DNA of 7,228 nucleotides from positions 1 through 7,228 of the forward strand of contig JAGUWT010000059.1 of the NCBI GenBank assembly GCA_020062205.1, given 5' to 3'. Made by a program: the position numbers and the translations under genes. This DNA comes from Thermodesulfovibrionales bacterium. GTDB taxonomy: Bacteria; Nitrospirota; Thermodesulfovibrionia; Thermodesulfovibrionales; SM23-35. The notes under the pieces were generated by a model. The model saw only the letters and a list, made by a program, of their open reading frames with translations, did not search any database and was not told the origin of the DNA. Positions 1 to 5,871 of this stretch are shown in pieces (position 1 is the first letter of the stretch; the number at the start of each line of letters is the position of its first letter).

Positions 1-90
1 GCTTGTCGGGAATCTTTCTGAACGATTCTGGACAAGCCAGAAGGATTGCGGACTGATCCCTGACAAGCAGGGACAAGAGCCGCAATGACA
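1..90. repeat. Cluster of GACAAGC-loop hairpin repeats
   Basis: Three related units lie here. Positions 1-13 are the loop and one arm (GCTTGTC then GGGAAT) of a hairpin cut by the window edge. At 26-42 a TTCTG/CAGAA stem encloses the loop GACAAGC. At 58-72 a CCCT/AGGG stem encloses the same loop. The last hairpin sits inside an outer pair, ATTGCGG (45-51) and CCGCAAT (80-86). A fourth copy with ATTCCC/GGGAAT arms is at 5794-5812. The loop is constant while the arms differ and still pair. No gene is seen in 1-160; this region follows the 3' end of mtgA, but no T-run makes it an obvious terminator. Confidence 0.7.
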
Positions 91-160
91 GAAATCATCA
101 AAAGGATGTGGTTTTACTTATGGTCTCATTAGTATATGTTAGATTATTCAACACGACAAA

Positions 161-961
161 TTATTTTTGATTTGTTTCTTCTTTAGAAATTGAAGGTGCA
201 GGCTTTGTTTGTCCCTCAGGAGGAGATTCGCTATCTTCTGTAACTTCTTCATATTCCGGGACGACTATCCCTCTTTTAACCATGATGCTGTAAATGAGGT
301 TTGAACGGTTAACAACATATCGCTGATCACTAACAGGGTCATATTTCCTTGGATTTGGGAGAACTGCGGCAAGCCTCGATGCCTCTTCTGGAGTAAGTTC
401 AGACGATGATTTTCCATAATAATGTCTCGATGCAGCTTCAACACCGAATATTCCCTCTCCCCATTCAACAACATTCAGATAGAGCTCGAGAATCCGCTTC
501 TTAGAAAGGACTCTCTCCATTCGCCATGTGATGATTGCCTCTGCGATTTTCCGCAAAGGATTTTTTGATGGTGAAAGATAAAGATTCTTTGCGAGCTGTT
601 GACTGATTGTGCTTCCACCGAGTTTAAATTTCCGGGCCTTGATGTCCTTTTCCATTGCCTTCTGTATAGCCTCGTAATCAAAGCCTTCATGTCTCCAGAA
701 CTTGTCATCCTCTGCAATAAGAACAGCCTTTACAAGGTAAGGGGATACCCTTGGAAGCAGAACCCATATCTTATGAATCCTGTACTTTTTGCCCTTCTCT
801 TGCCATTCCTTCTCTCGATATTCCATGAATGCAGTCTTTTGAGGATTTTCCTTTTTCAGTCTTGAAATATCAGGTATGAAAAGCAAACAGACGAGTGGCA
901 GAGTAATAACCAGTGCAATGAATAAAAAAGTTATTTTCCGTGAGCGTTTGCGTTTAGTCAT
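161..961 (-). CDS. mtgA: Monofunctional biosynthetic peptidoglycan transglycosylase (GT51)
   Basis: Polymerises lipid II into glycan strands of peptidoglycan at the outer face of the inner membrane; no transpeptidase domain follows, so it is the monofunctional type. The 266-residue product has a basic start (residues 2-9), one membrane anchor (about 11-30) and then the GT51 domain (about 70-230). Family motifs are intact: AEDDKFWRHEGFD around residues 83-95 with the likely catalytic Glu84, GGSTISQQLAKNLYL at 115-129, RKIAEA at 137-142 and ILELYLN at 157-163. The last ~30 residues are acidic, rich in Pro, Ser and Glu, and probably disordered. The ATG at 961 places the anchor correctly, but no clear Shine-Dalgarno precedes it. 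The gene is divergent from prmC and appears to be transcribed alone. Assignment is secure from the motifs; physiological importance cannot be read from the sequence. Confidence 0.95.
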   Translation of the reverse strand: MTKRKRSRKITFLFIALVITLPLVCLLFIPDISRLKKENPQKTAFMEYREKEWQEKGKKYRIHKIWVLLPRVSPYLVKAVLIAEDDKFWRHEGFDYEAIQKAMEKDIKARKFKLGGSTISQQLAKNLYLSPSKNPLRKIAEAIITWRMERVLSKKRILELYLNVVEWGEGIFGVEAASRHYYGKSSSELTPEEASRLAAVLPNPRKYDPVSDQRYVVNRSNLIYSIMVKRGIVVPEYEEVTEDSESPPEGQTKPAPSISKEETNQK

Positions 962-983
962 AAAATCATTTGAGCCGATCTTT

Positions 984-1073
984 TGTCATTCCTGCGAAAG
1001 CAGGAATCTACGCTTTTGTTTCTGGATTCCCGCTGGAGTTCACCCCGTACTACGATACGGGGCAGGAATGACA
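984..1073. repeat. ~90-bp element with 12-bp terminal inverted repeats and nested hairpins
   Basis: The ends are exact inverted copies: TGTCATTCCTGC (984-995) and GCAGGAATGACA (1062-1073). Inside, ATTCCTGC/GCAGGAAT (988-1007) forms an 8-bp hairpin with a GAAA loop, and CCCCGTA/TACGGGG (1043-1062) forms a 7-bp hairpin with loop CTACGA. GGATTCCCGC at 1024-1033 is a further partial arm. It occupies most of the 160-nt divergent region between mtgA and prmC. It resembles the ATTCCC...GGGAAT dispersed repeats found in several bacterial groups (for example dRS3 of Neisseria) and a non-autonomous mobile element; neither mobility nor a role is shown. Confidence 0.7.
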
Positions 1074-1106
1074 GAACTCGGTACTCTCAAGTTAAATAAG
1101 TGATAG

Positions 1107-1112
1107 TATAAT
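1107..1112 (+). promoter_or_regulatory. Possible -10 box of prmC
   Basis: A perfect TATAAT ends 9 nt before the prmC ATG. No good -35 box is seen at 16-18 nt upstream, and no TGn extension precedes it. If used, transcription would begin only a few nucleotides before the start codon. That agrees with the lack of a clear Shine-Dalgarno there. Confidence 0.4.
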
Positions 1113-1121
1113 ATAAGACGT

Positions 1122-2084
1122 ATGAACGCACATGAAAAAATAAGAGAGATTGCGAGTTTTCTTAAAGGATATGGAATTGATGATGCAAACAGAGAGGCAG
1201 AGCTAATCGTATCTTATTGCCTTGGAATAGATAGAGCCGCTCTTTATACGGACAACCCTCAAATTTTAGAAGAATATATTCCGAAGATTGATGAATTCGT
1301 AAAAAGAAGATCAGAAAGAGAACCTCTCCAATATATCCTCGGATATGTGGAGTTTTATGGATTAAAAATCAAAGTAGGAGAGGGTGTCCTTATTCCAAGA
1401 CCTGAAACAGAGTTGCTGGCTGAAGAAGCAATAAAAATAGTCAGCAGTCAGCAGTCAGCAGTCAGCAGTCAGAAAAACTCTAAACAAAACTCAGCACTCA
1501 GCACTCAGCACCCAGCACTCTATTCATCACTCGTTACTCGTCACTCGTCACTAAGTATTCTTGATTTATGCACAGGCAGTGGGTGTGTGGCACTTGCACT
1601 TGCCAGAGAATTTCCTGATGCACAGGTTTATGGTACTGATATATCAGAAGTTGCGATTGGATATGCAAAAGACAATGCTGAATTCAACGGGATCAAAAAT
1701 GCAAGTTTCCTGCAAGGTAATTTATTTGAGCCAATAGAAAAAAATCTCAAATCTCAAATCTCAAATCTCAGATTTGATTTAATTGTATCAAACCCTCCTT
1801 ATATTCAAAGAGATGATATAAAAAGTTTACAGCCTGAGATTAAAGACTGGGAGCCTGTAGAGGCATTAGATGGAGGAGAAGGCGGCCTTGATTATTATAG
1901 AGCGATAATCCCTGAGGCAAAGGGTTATTTGAAGGAAGGTGGCCATCTTATGTTAGAACTCGGCATGGGTCAGGCAGATGCTGTAAAGAAAATAGCTGAA
2001 GATAAAGGCTTAATAGATATTTTCATTAAGAAAGATTATGCGGGGATTGAGAGGATATTTATAGCCAAATTAGGTATGGTATAG
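1122..2084 (+). CDS. prmC: Peptide chain release factor N5-glutamine methyltransferase
   Basis: Methylates the glutamine of the GGQ motif in release factors RF1 and RF2 using S-adenosylmethionine, in the cytoplasm. The 320-residue product has the N-terminal helical domain (about 1-95, with EREPLQYILGYVEFYG near 64-80 and RPETELL near 96), the SAM-binding motif DLCTGSG at 148-154, and the catalytic NPPY at 224-227. It is about 35-40 residues longer than usual. The excess lies in two low-complexity inserts: residues 107-145 (Ser/Gln/His-rich), between RPETE and the SAM motif, and about 207-217 (KSQISNL), just before FDLIVSNPPY. Both are encoded by tandem heptanucleotide arrays. Catalytic motifs and the rest of the fold are intact, so the enzyme is probably functional. 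prfA, a common neighbour, is absent; bioA follows after 21 nt. The start is the only good ATG, placed directly after a TATAAT box. Confidence 0.95.
   Translation: MNAHEKIREIASFLKGYGIDDANREAELIVSYCLGIDRAALYTDNPQILEEYIPKIDEFVKRRSEREPLQYILGYVEFYGLKIKVGEGVLIPRPETELLAEEAIKIVSSQQSAVSSQKNSKQNSALSTQHPALYSSLVTRHSSLSILDLCTGSGCVALALAREFPDAQVYGTDISEVAIGYAKDNAEFNGIKNASFLQGNLFEPIEKNLKSQISNLRFDLIVSNPPYIQRDDIKSLQPEIKDWEPVEALDGGEGGLDYYRAIIPEAKGYLKEGGHLMLELGMGQADAVKKIAEDKGLIDIFIKKDYAGIERIFIAKLGMV
1439..1472 (+). repeat. Heptanucleotide array (AGTCAGC)n inside prmC
   Basis: Four full AGTCAGC units plus AGTCAG, all identical. Read as protein the array gives a seven-residue pattern (VSSQQSA). It is open in all three frames on this strand, whereas the reverse complement contains TGA in every unit. 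Confidence 0.95.
1489..1520 (+). repeat. Heptanucleotide array (ACTCAGC)n inside prmC
   Basis: Four units of ACTCAGC (one is ACCCAGC) plus ACTC, 16 nt after the preceding AGTCAGC array. The unit differs from AGTCAGC by a single base (G to C at position 2). It is translated as SALSTQHPAL. Open in all frames in this orientation, closed by TGA in the other. Confidence 0.95.
1529..1552 (+). repeat. Heptanucleotide array (ACTCGTC)n inside prmC
   Basis: Three units (ACTCGTT, ACTCGTC, ACTCGTC) plus ACT, ending just before the SAM-binding motif. Translated as LVTRHSSL. It is the third period-7 array in the same insert. The reverse strand carries TGA at every unit junction. Confidence 0.9.
1742..1776 (+). 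repeat. Heptanucleotide array (AAATCTC)n with inverted tail inside prmC
   Basis: Four identical AAATCTC units (1742-1769) followed by AGATTTG, so that CAAATCT and AGATTTG (1762-1776) form an inverted pair around one base. It encodes about ten extra residues (NLKSQISNLR) just before the FDLIVSNPPY strand. The reverse strand has TGA at each junction. Confidence 0.9.
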
Positions 2085-2105
2085 TTTTATTGAGGAGAAC
2101 TAAAA

Positions 2106-3548
2106 ATGGGCATATTTGAAGACAATAAGCAACTCGAAGAGCTTGACAAAAAATACATCTGGCATCCGTTTACACAAATGAGGGATTGGCTTGGTCAGAA
2201 GCCGATTATTATTTCTGAGGGCAGGGATTGCTTTATAAAAGACATCTATGGCAGATGGTATCTTGATGGTGTCTCATCCCTCTGGGTGAATATCTTTGGA
2301 CACAGGAAGAAGGAGATAGATGAAGCAATAAAAGAACAGCTTGACAATATTGCCCATAGCACACTACTCGGATTGAGCAATGTCCCTGCGATAAGATTAG
2401 CTGAAAAACTTGTGCAGATAGTGCAGAAGTCATTTCATAACTTACCTCCCCATCCCCCCCTTACTGAATTAAATCCCCCCACCCCCCTTTTGGAAAAGGG
2501 GGGTAAGGGGGGATTTGAAAAAGTCTTCTACTCCGACAATGGCTCAACTGCTGTGGAAGTTGCTCTGAAGATGGCATTTCAGTATTGGAAGCATAAGGGA
2601 GTTGATGGAAGAAATACCTTTGTATCCCTTAACAATGCATATCACGGTGATACCCTTGGTGCTGTGAGCGTTGGCGGTGTAGATATATTCCATAAGGCAT
2701 TCGGGCCACTATTATTCAAGACTTATAAAGCTCCTTCGCCATACTGCTATAGATGTGAACTTAAAAAGGAATATCCTGATTGTAAGCTTGCATGTCTTGA
2801 TAAACTTGAAGAGATATTCAAGGCGCACTCAAACGAGATATGTGCAATGATTATCGAGCCTCTTATTCAGGCAGCAGGAGGTATGATAACCTCACCACCG
2901 GGATACCTTAAAGGTGTCCGAGAATTATGCACTAAGTATAAGATTCTATTGATTGCGGATGAGGTTGCAACAGGTTTTGGACGAACGGGGAAGATGTTTG
3001 CATGTGAACATGAAGATGTTATCCCTGACATTATGTGTTTATCAAAGGGGATAACAGGCGGTTACATGGCTCTTGCAGTAACACTTGCAACAGACGAGAT
3101 ATATAATGCTTTTCTTGGAGAATTTAAAAATCTAAAGACATTCTTCCATGGCCATTCATATACAGGCAATCCCCTTGCATGTGCTGCAGCCCTTGCATGT
3201 CTCGATTTATTTGAAAAAGAGCAGGTACTGGAACATCTCAAAGGTAAAATCGAAATTCTTGAGGCATGGCTTAAGGATGTATTAGTTCTTCAACATGTTG
3301 GAGATATAAGGAATGCAGGGATGATGGCAGGCGTGGAATTAGTAAGTGATAAAAAGACTCAGGAACCCTATGACTGGGCAGAGAAGATGGGCTGGCGTGT
3401 TGCATACCATGCGAGGGAGAATGGAGTCTTCATCAGACCCATTGGAAACGTTGTAGTCATTATGCCTCCATTAAGCATCAGCGAGCAAAACCTCAATCAG
3501 TTGCTGAAGGTTATTAAAGATTCTATAGTTGTTGTAACAGAGAATTAG
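2106..3548 (+). CDS. bioA: Adenosylmethionine-8-amino-7-oxononanoate aminotransferase
   Basis: PLP-dependent class III aminotransferase that converts KAPA to DAPA in biotin synthesis, normally with S-adenosylmethionine as amino donor. The BioA-typical WHPFTQM lies near residues 19-25, the phosphate-binding YSDNGSTAVEVALKMA at 142-157, IADEVATGFGRTG with PLP-contacting Asp285, and the Schiff-base lysine Lys314 in LSKGITGG. A Cys cluster (C214, C217, C226, C230) lies in the middle. At 480 residues it is longer than usual because of an insert of about 30 residues (about 110-139, Pro/Gly-rich) encoded by a GC-rich inverted repeat. The insert lies just before the conserved VFYSDNGS strand. A strong GAGGAG at 2092-2097, 8 nt before the ATG, fixes the start. 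It sits 21 nt after prmC and 14 nt before the next gene; no other bio gene is in the window. Confidence 0.95.
   Translation: MGIFEDNKQLEELDKKYIWHPFTQMRDWLGQKPIIISEGRDCFIKDIYGRWYLDGVSSLWVNIFGHRKKEIDEAIKEQLDNIAHSTLLGLSNVPAIRLAEKLVQIVQKSFHNLPPHPPLTELNPPTPLLEKGGKGGFEKVFYSDNGSTAVEVALKMAFQYWKHKGVDGRNTFVSLNNAYHGDTLGAVSVGGVDIFHKAFGPLLFKTYKAPSPYCYRCELKKEYPDCKLACLDKLEEIFKAHSNEICAMIIEPLIQAAGGMITSPPGYLKGVRELCTKYKILLIADEVATGFGRTGKMFACEHEDVIPDIMCLSKGITGGYMALAVTLATDEIYNAFLGEFKNLKTFFHGHSYTGNPLACAAALACLDLFEKEQVLEHLKGKIEILEAWLKDVLVLQHVGDIRNAGMMAGVELVSDKKTQEPYDWAEKMGWRVAYHARENGVFIRPIGNVVVIMPPLSISEQNLNQLLKVIKDSIVVVTEN
2471..2515. repeat. GC-rich inverted repeat inserted in frame in bioA
   Basis: Left arm AAATCCCCCCACCCCCCTTT (2471-2490) pairs almost fully with the right arm ending GGGGGGATTT (to 2515); the only interruption is A against TAA. 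The loop is four bases. A degenerate C-rich stretch (2441-2463) immediately upstream may be part of the same insertion. Relatives are at 5751-5788 and 7057-7080. The right arm contains TAA, which is out of frame here (GGT AAG). Confidence 0.9.
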
Positions 3549-3562
3549 AGAATAAGGAGGAT

Positions 3563-4030
3563 GTGGTAATAGGCCCTTTGAGTAAAAAATCCATAGTACT
3601 TTTACTCCTCATAATCCTTATCCCATTAATCCTTTATTTCTTGTGGCCTTCTGATGAAAGCAGGATAAAAAAGGTTTTTAAAGAAGGTTCTCATGCAATA
3701 GAAAAAGAAGACCTCGATGCTGTAATGTCGAAGGTATCTTTTAACTATCGTGATGATTATGGACTGACATACCTTTATATAAAGCAATCTATGAAATCAG
3801 TCTTCCAGCAGATGAGTGATATGAAAATCGAATACGAGCATTTAAAAATTCATGTTACTGATAAAACTGCCACGGCAGATATGGATGTGAGGGTTATTGC
3901 AACGATTGGAAATGATACAGGTTACATCGTAGGTGATTTAGCGAAACCAGTTCACCTCAGGTTTATGCTCAATAAGGAGAGGACGAAGTGGCTTATAACA
4001 AACACAGAAGGGATGAAGGTTTTTTATTAA
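3563..4030 (+). CDS. Membrane-anchored protein with NTF2-like domain, function unknown
   Basis: A 155-residue product with a lysine pair before one hydrophobic segment (about residues 10-29, ending YFLWP), followed by a soluble domain of about 120 residues. The pattern IKKVFKEGSHAIEKEDLDAVM, then alternating strands and a closing W-I-T-N segment, looks like the NTF2-like/SnoaL-type cone fold; this is judged by eye. It is probably an inner-membrane-anchored protein facing the periplasm. No catalytic residues can be named. The start is uncertain: AAGGAGG (3554-3560) is only 2 nt from GTG 3563 and 17 nt from TTG 3578, while the ATG at 3561 is followed by TGG TAA. It follows bioA by 14 nt and is probably cotranscribed, but nothing suggests a role in biotin synthesis. 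Confidence 0.75.
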   Translation: MVIGPLSKKSIVLLLLIILIPLILYFLWPSDESRIKKVFKEGSHAIEKEDLDAVMSKVSFNYRDDYGLTYLYIKQSMKSVFQQMSDMKIEYEHLKIHVTDKTATADMDVRVIATIGNDTGYIVGDLAKPVHLRFMLNKERTKWLITNTEGMKVFY

Positions 4031-4046
4031 TAGCATAATACAAATA

Positions 4047-4070
4047 GCCACAGAGGACACAGAGGAACAC
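4047..4070 (+). repeat. CACAGAG-type dispersed repeat
   Basis: CACAGAGGA occurs twice in tandem after GC, a 9-bp direct repeat. Related units are at 5685-5701, 5872-5888 (inverted) and 7031-7050. It lies between the NTF2-like gene and ispB. Such CCACAGAG..CACAGAG stretches recur in many bacterial genomes; no function is known to me. Confidence 0.75.
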
Positions 4071-4153
4071 ATAATGATTCTGATTTTGATAGTATGCATA
4101 AGGTTGTTGGTCTGAAAATCTTTAACCTGTAAACTGTCGAATACCCCCTCCCC

Positions 4154-4183
4154 TTGACTTTAAAGCAGGTGCTATCCTACCAT
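4154..4183 (+). promoter_or_regulatory. Possible promoter of ispB-amrA
   Basis: TTGACT (4154-4159) could be a -35 box, with TACCAT (4178-4183) 18 nt downstream. Alternatively TGCTATCCT (4170-4178) fits an extended -10 (TGn then TATnnT), though only 13 nt from TTGACT. Either choice puts the start of transcription within a few nucleotides of the ATG at 4189. Confidence 0.35.
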
Positions 4184-4188
4184 TAATC

Positions 4189-5160
4189 ATGCATTTAGAT
4201 GAAATTTTTAAATCTTATGAACCTGACCTAAAAATTGTTGAAGAAAGGCTCAGATACCTCTCCAAAAGCCCTGTTTTCACAATTCCCCTTATTGGAAAAT
4301 ATATTTTAGACGGAGGTGGAAAGCGACTCAGACCACTAATCCTTCTGCTTAGTTCTGAGTTAGCAGGATATAAGGAAGATGCAAGGCTTATGCTTGCAGG
4401 GATTATTGAATCAATACATACCGCCTCTCTCCTGCATGATGATGTTATTGATGGTGCGGAAATAAGAAGGGGCAAATCTCCAGCACATTCAATCTGGGGG
4501 AATCAGGTTGTAATACTCGTTGGAGATTTTCTTTACTCTAATGCCCTGAGGATTGCTGTAATGCAGAAAAGCCAGCGGATTATGGAAGCCCTTTCTGAGG
4601 CAACAACAAGGATGACAGAGGCTGAAATCCTCCAGCTCGTCAAGACAGGAGACCCTGATATCACTGAGAAAGAATATTTAGATATTATCTCTGGAAAGAC
4701 TGCTGCTTTGATCTCTGCAGCATGCAAGATTGGTGCAATTCTGGGCTCTTTGCCCGAAGAAAAGGAGGTTGCACTGACACAATTCGGCACGAAGACAGGC
4801 ATTGCATTTCAGATGGCGGATGATATACTCGATTATAAAGCAGATGAGAGTGAGCTTGGAAAACGACTCGGCAAGGATCTCAAAGAAGGCAAGATAACTT
4901 TACCGCTTATTAATCTTTTGAAAACAGCCTCAGATACCGAAAAGGAAAGGGTAAGGAATATAATCAAAGATGATTTCAAAAAATCGGGGCTGAAACAGAT
5001 ATTAAGGCTTTTCAAAAAATACAATTCAATAGAATTTTCCCTTAAAAGGGCACGGAATCTTATTGCTGAGGCAAAGGCAGAGCTCTCACTCTTCTCAGAT
5101 TCACCTGCAAAAGAGGCATTGTTCACAGTGGCTAACTATACCCTCCTTAGAGGAAAATAG
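4189..5160 (+). CDS. ispB: Long-chain trans-polyprenyl diphosphate synthase
   Basis: Condenses isopentenyl diphosphate onto an allylic diphosphate to build the long prenyl side chain of quinones, in the cytoplasm. The 323-residue product shows GGKRLRPL at 43-50, the first aspartate-rich motif HDDVID with D84, D85 and D88, and the second FQMADDILD with D211, D212 and D215. Small residues (A79, S80) just before the first motif favour a long-chain product of octaprenyl type rather than farnesyl or geranylgeranyl; the exact length cannot be read. The N terminus (M-x-LDEIF) matches the usual start of the family, so the ATG at 4189 is well supported although no Shine-Dalgarno precedes it. The stop codon abuts the next gene's ATG (TAGATG), so the two are translated from one message. 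Confidence 0.92.
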   Translation: MHLDEIFKSYEPDLKIVEERLRYLSKSPVFTIPLIGKYILDGGGKRLRPLILLLSSELAGYKEDARLMLAGIIESIHTASLLHDDVIDGAEIRRGKSPAHSIWGNQVVILVGDFLYSNALRIAVMQKSQRIMEALSEATTRMTEAEILQLVKTGDPDITEKEYLDIISGKTAALISAACKIGAILGSLPEEKEVALTQFGTKTGIAFQMADDILDYKADESELGKRLGKDLKEGKITLPLINLLKTASDTEKERVRNIIKDDFKKSGLKQILRLFKKYNSIEFSLKRARNLIAEAKAELSLFSDSPAKEALFTVANYTLLRGK

Positions 5161-5667
5161 ATGCATCCCTTTGTTGAACTTGCGAAGAAGACCATAGAGA
5201 CATATATAAGAGAAGGGAGAATTATCAACCCATCTGAACCCCTTCCTCCTGAAATGACTGAAAAGGCAGGTGTCTTTGTCTCTCTGAAAAAACACGGACA
5301 ACTCAGGGGATGCATTGGGACTTTTATGCCGAGCACTGAAAATATCGCTCAAGAGATCATAAGAAACGCAATATCTGCAGCAACTCAGGATTACAGGTTC
5401 TCGCCTGTAGAAGAAAAAGAACTTGGCGAACTCACATGTTCTGTTGATGTCCTTTCTCCACCGGAAAAGGCAAATGACGTTTCAGAGCTTAACCCTAAAA
5501 AATATGGAGTAATAGTAACAAATGGATTCAGGAAAGGACTCTTACTTCCTGACCTCGAGGGAGTTGATACCGTTGGAGAACAGTTACGAATAACAAAGTT
5601 GAAGGCAGGGATATTACCTCAAGAGGATGTAGAGATTTATAGATTTGAGGTGAAGCGGTATAAATAA
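5161..5667 (+). CDS. amrA: AMMECR1-domain protein (AmmeMemoRadiSam system protein A type)
   Basis: A 168-residue single-domain protein of the AMMECR1 family. The hallmark LRGCIGT is at residues 48-54, followed by the helix NIAQEIIRNAISAATQDYRF and the strand LTCSVDVLSP, then KYGVIVTNGFRKGLLLPDLEGV. Length fits the family. Biochemical function is not established. In many bacteria and archaea the protein is encoded beside a Memo-like protein and a radical SAM enzyme; neither is present here. Instead it starts directly at the ispB stop, with AGAGGA (5149-5154) inside the end of ispB as its ribosome binding site, so expression is probably tied to ispB. The family assignment is firm; any role in prenyl or quinone metabolism is only suggested by position. 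Confidence 0.9.
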   Translation: MHPFVELAKKTIETYIREGRIINPSEPLPPEMTEKAGVFVSLKKHGQLRGCIGTFMPSTENIAQEIIRNAISAATQDYRFSPVEEKELGELTCSVDVLSPPEKANDVSELNPKKYGVIVTNGFRKGLLLPDLEGVDTVGEQLRITKLKAGILPQEDVEIYRFEVKRYK

Positions 5668-5684
5668 CACCTGAATACTTTAAA

Positions 5685-5701
5685 CCACAGAGATCACAGA
5701 G
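5685..5701 (+). repeat. CACAGAG-type repeat, left copy
   Basis: CCACAGAGATCACAGAG, 17 nt after the amrA stop. It matches the reverse complement of 5872-5888 at 16 of 17 bases, so the two copies bracket about 204 bp. The unit has a 9-bp internal period like the copy at 4047-4070. Confidence 0.8.
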
Positions 5702-5750
5702 AAAAACCTAAACTTGTTACTAATACGAACGCATTAAATTATGATACATA

Positions 5751-5788
5751 AAATCTCCCCTAACCCCTCTTTTCCAAAGAGGGGTGAA
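5751..5788. repeat. Copy of the C-rich inverted repeat seen in bioA
   Basis: AAATCTCCCCTAACCCCTCT followed by TTTCC and AAAGAGGGG. CCCCTCTTT (5764-5772) and AAAGAGGGG (5776-5784) form a perfect 9-bp hairpin with a 3-nt loop. The outer half of the right arm is missing. The differences from the bioA copy (T for C in the left arm, A for G in the right arm) are compensated across the stem. Confidence 0.8.
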
Positions 5789-5793
5789 GAAAG

Positions 5794-5812
5794 ATTCCCG
5801 ACAAGCGGGAAT
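5794..5812. repeat. GACAAGC-loop hairpin repeat
   Basis: ATTCCC (5794-5799) and GGGAAT (5807-5812) enclose GACAAGC, the same loop as the units at 26-42 and 58-72. GACA follows, as in other members of this family. It lies between the convergent amrA and moaC genes. No T-run follows on either strand, so it is not a typical intrinsic terminator. Confidence 0.8.
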
Positions 5813-5871
5813 GACATACAATGTGACCTTACTCATGAACTTCTTTTTATTTTTCTTCAATGAATAAATTC

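Noticed and set aside
876..1103. Open frame of 75 codons on the plus strand
   Set aside because: It overlaps mtgA and the hairpin element and shows no protein-like pattern.
1439..1552. Possible CRISPR-like array
   Set aside because: Units are 7 bp in direct tandem without spacers, lie in a coding frame, and no cas gene is near.
1122..2084. prmC as a pseudogene because of its repeat inserts
   Set aside because: The frame is open throughout and the SAM-binding and NPPY motifs are intact, so a working enzyme is more likely.
2106..4030. A biotin operon
   Set aside because: Only bioA is present; prmC and the NTF2-like gene have no known link to biotin and no BirA-type operator was seen.
4215..5126. 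Several minus-strand frames of 86-97 codons
   Set aside because: They are antisense to ispB, whose motifs are intact; their composition is that of reverse-strand shadows.
5764..5812. Intrinsic terminators between amrA and moaC
   Set aside because: Both hairpins lack a following T-run on either strand and belong to dispersed repeat families.
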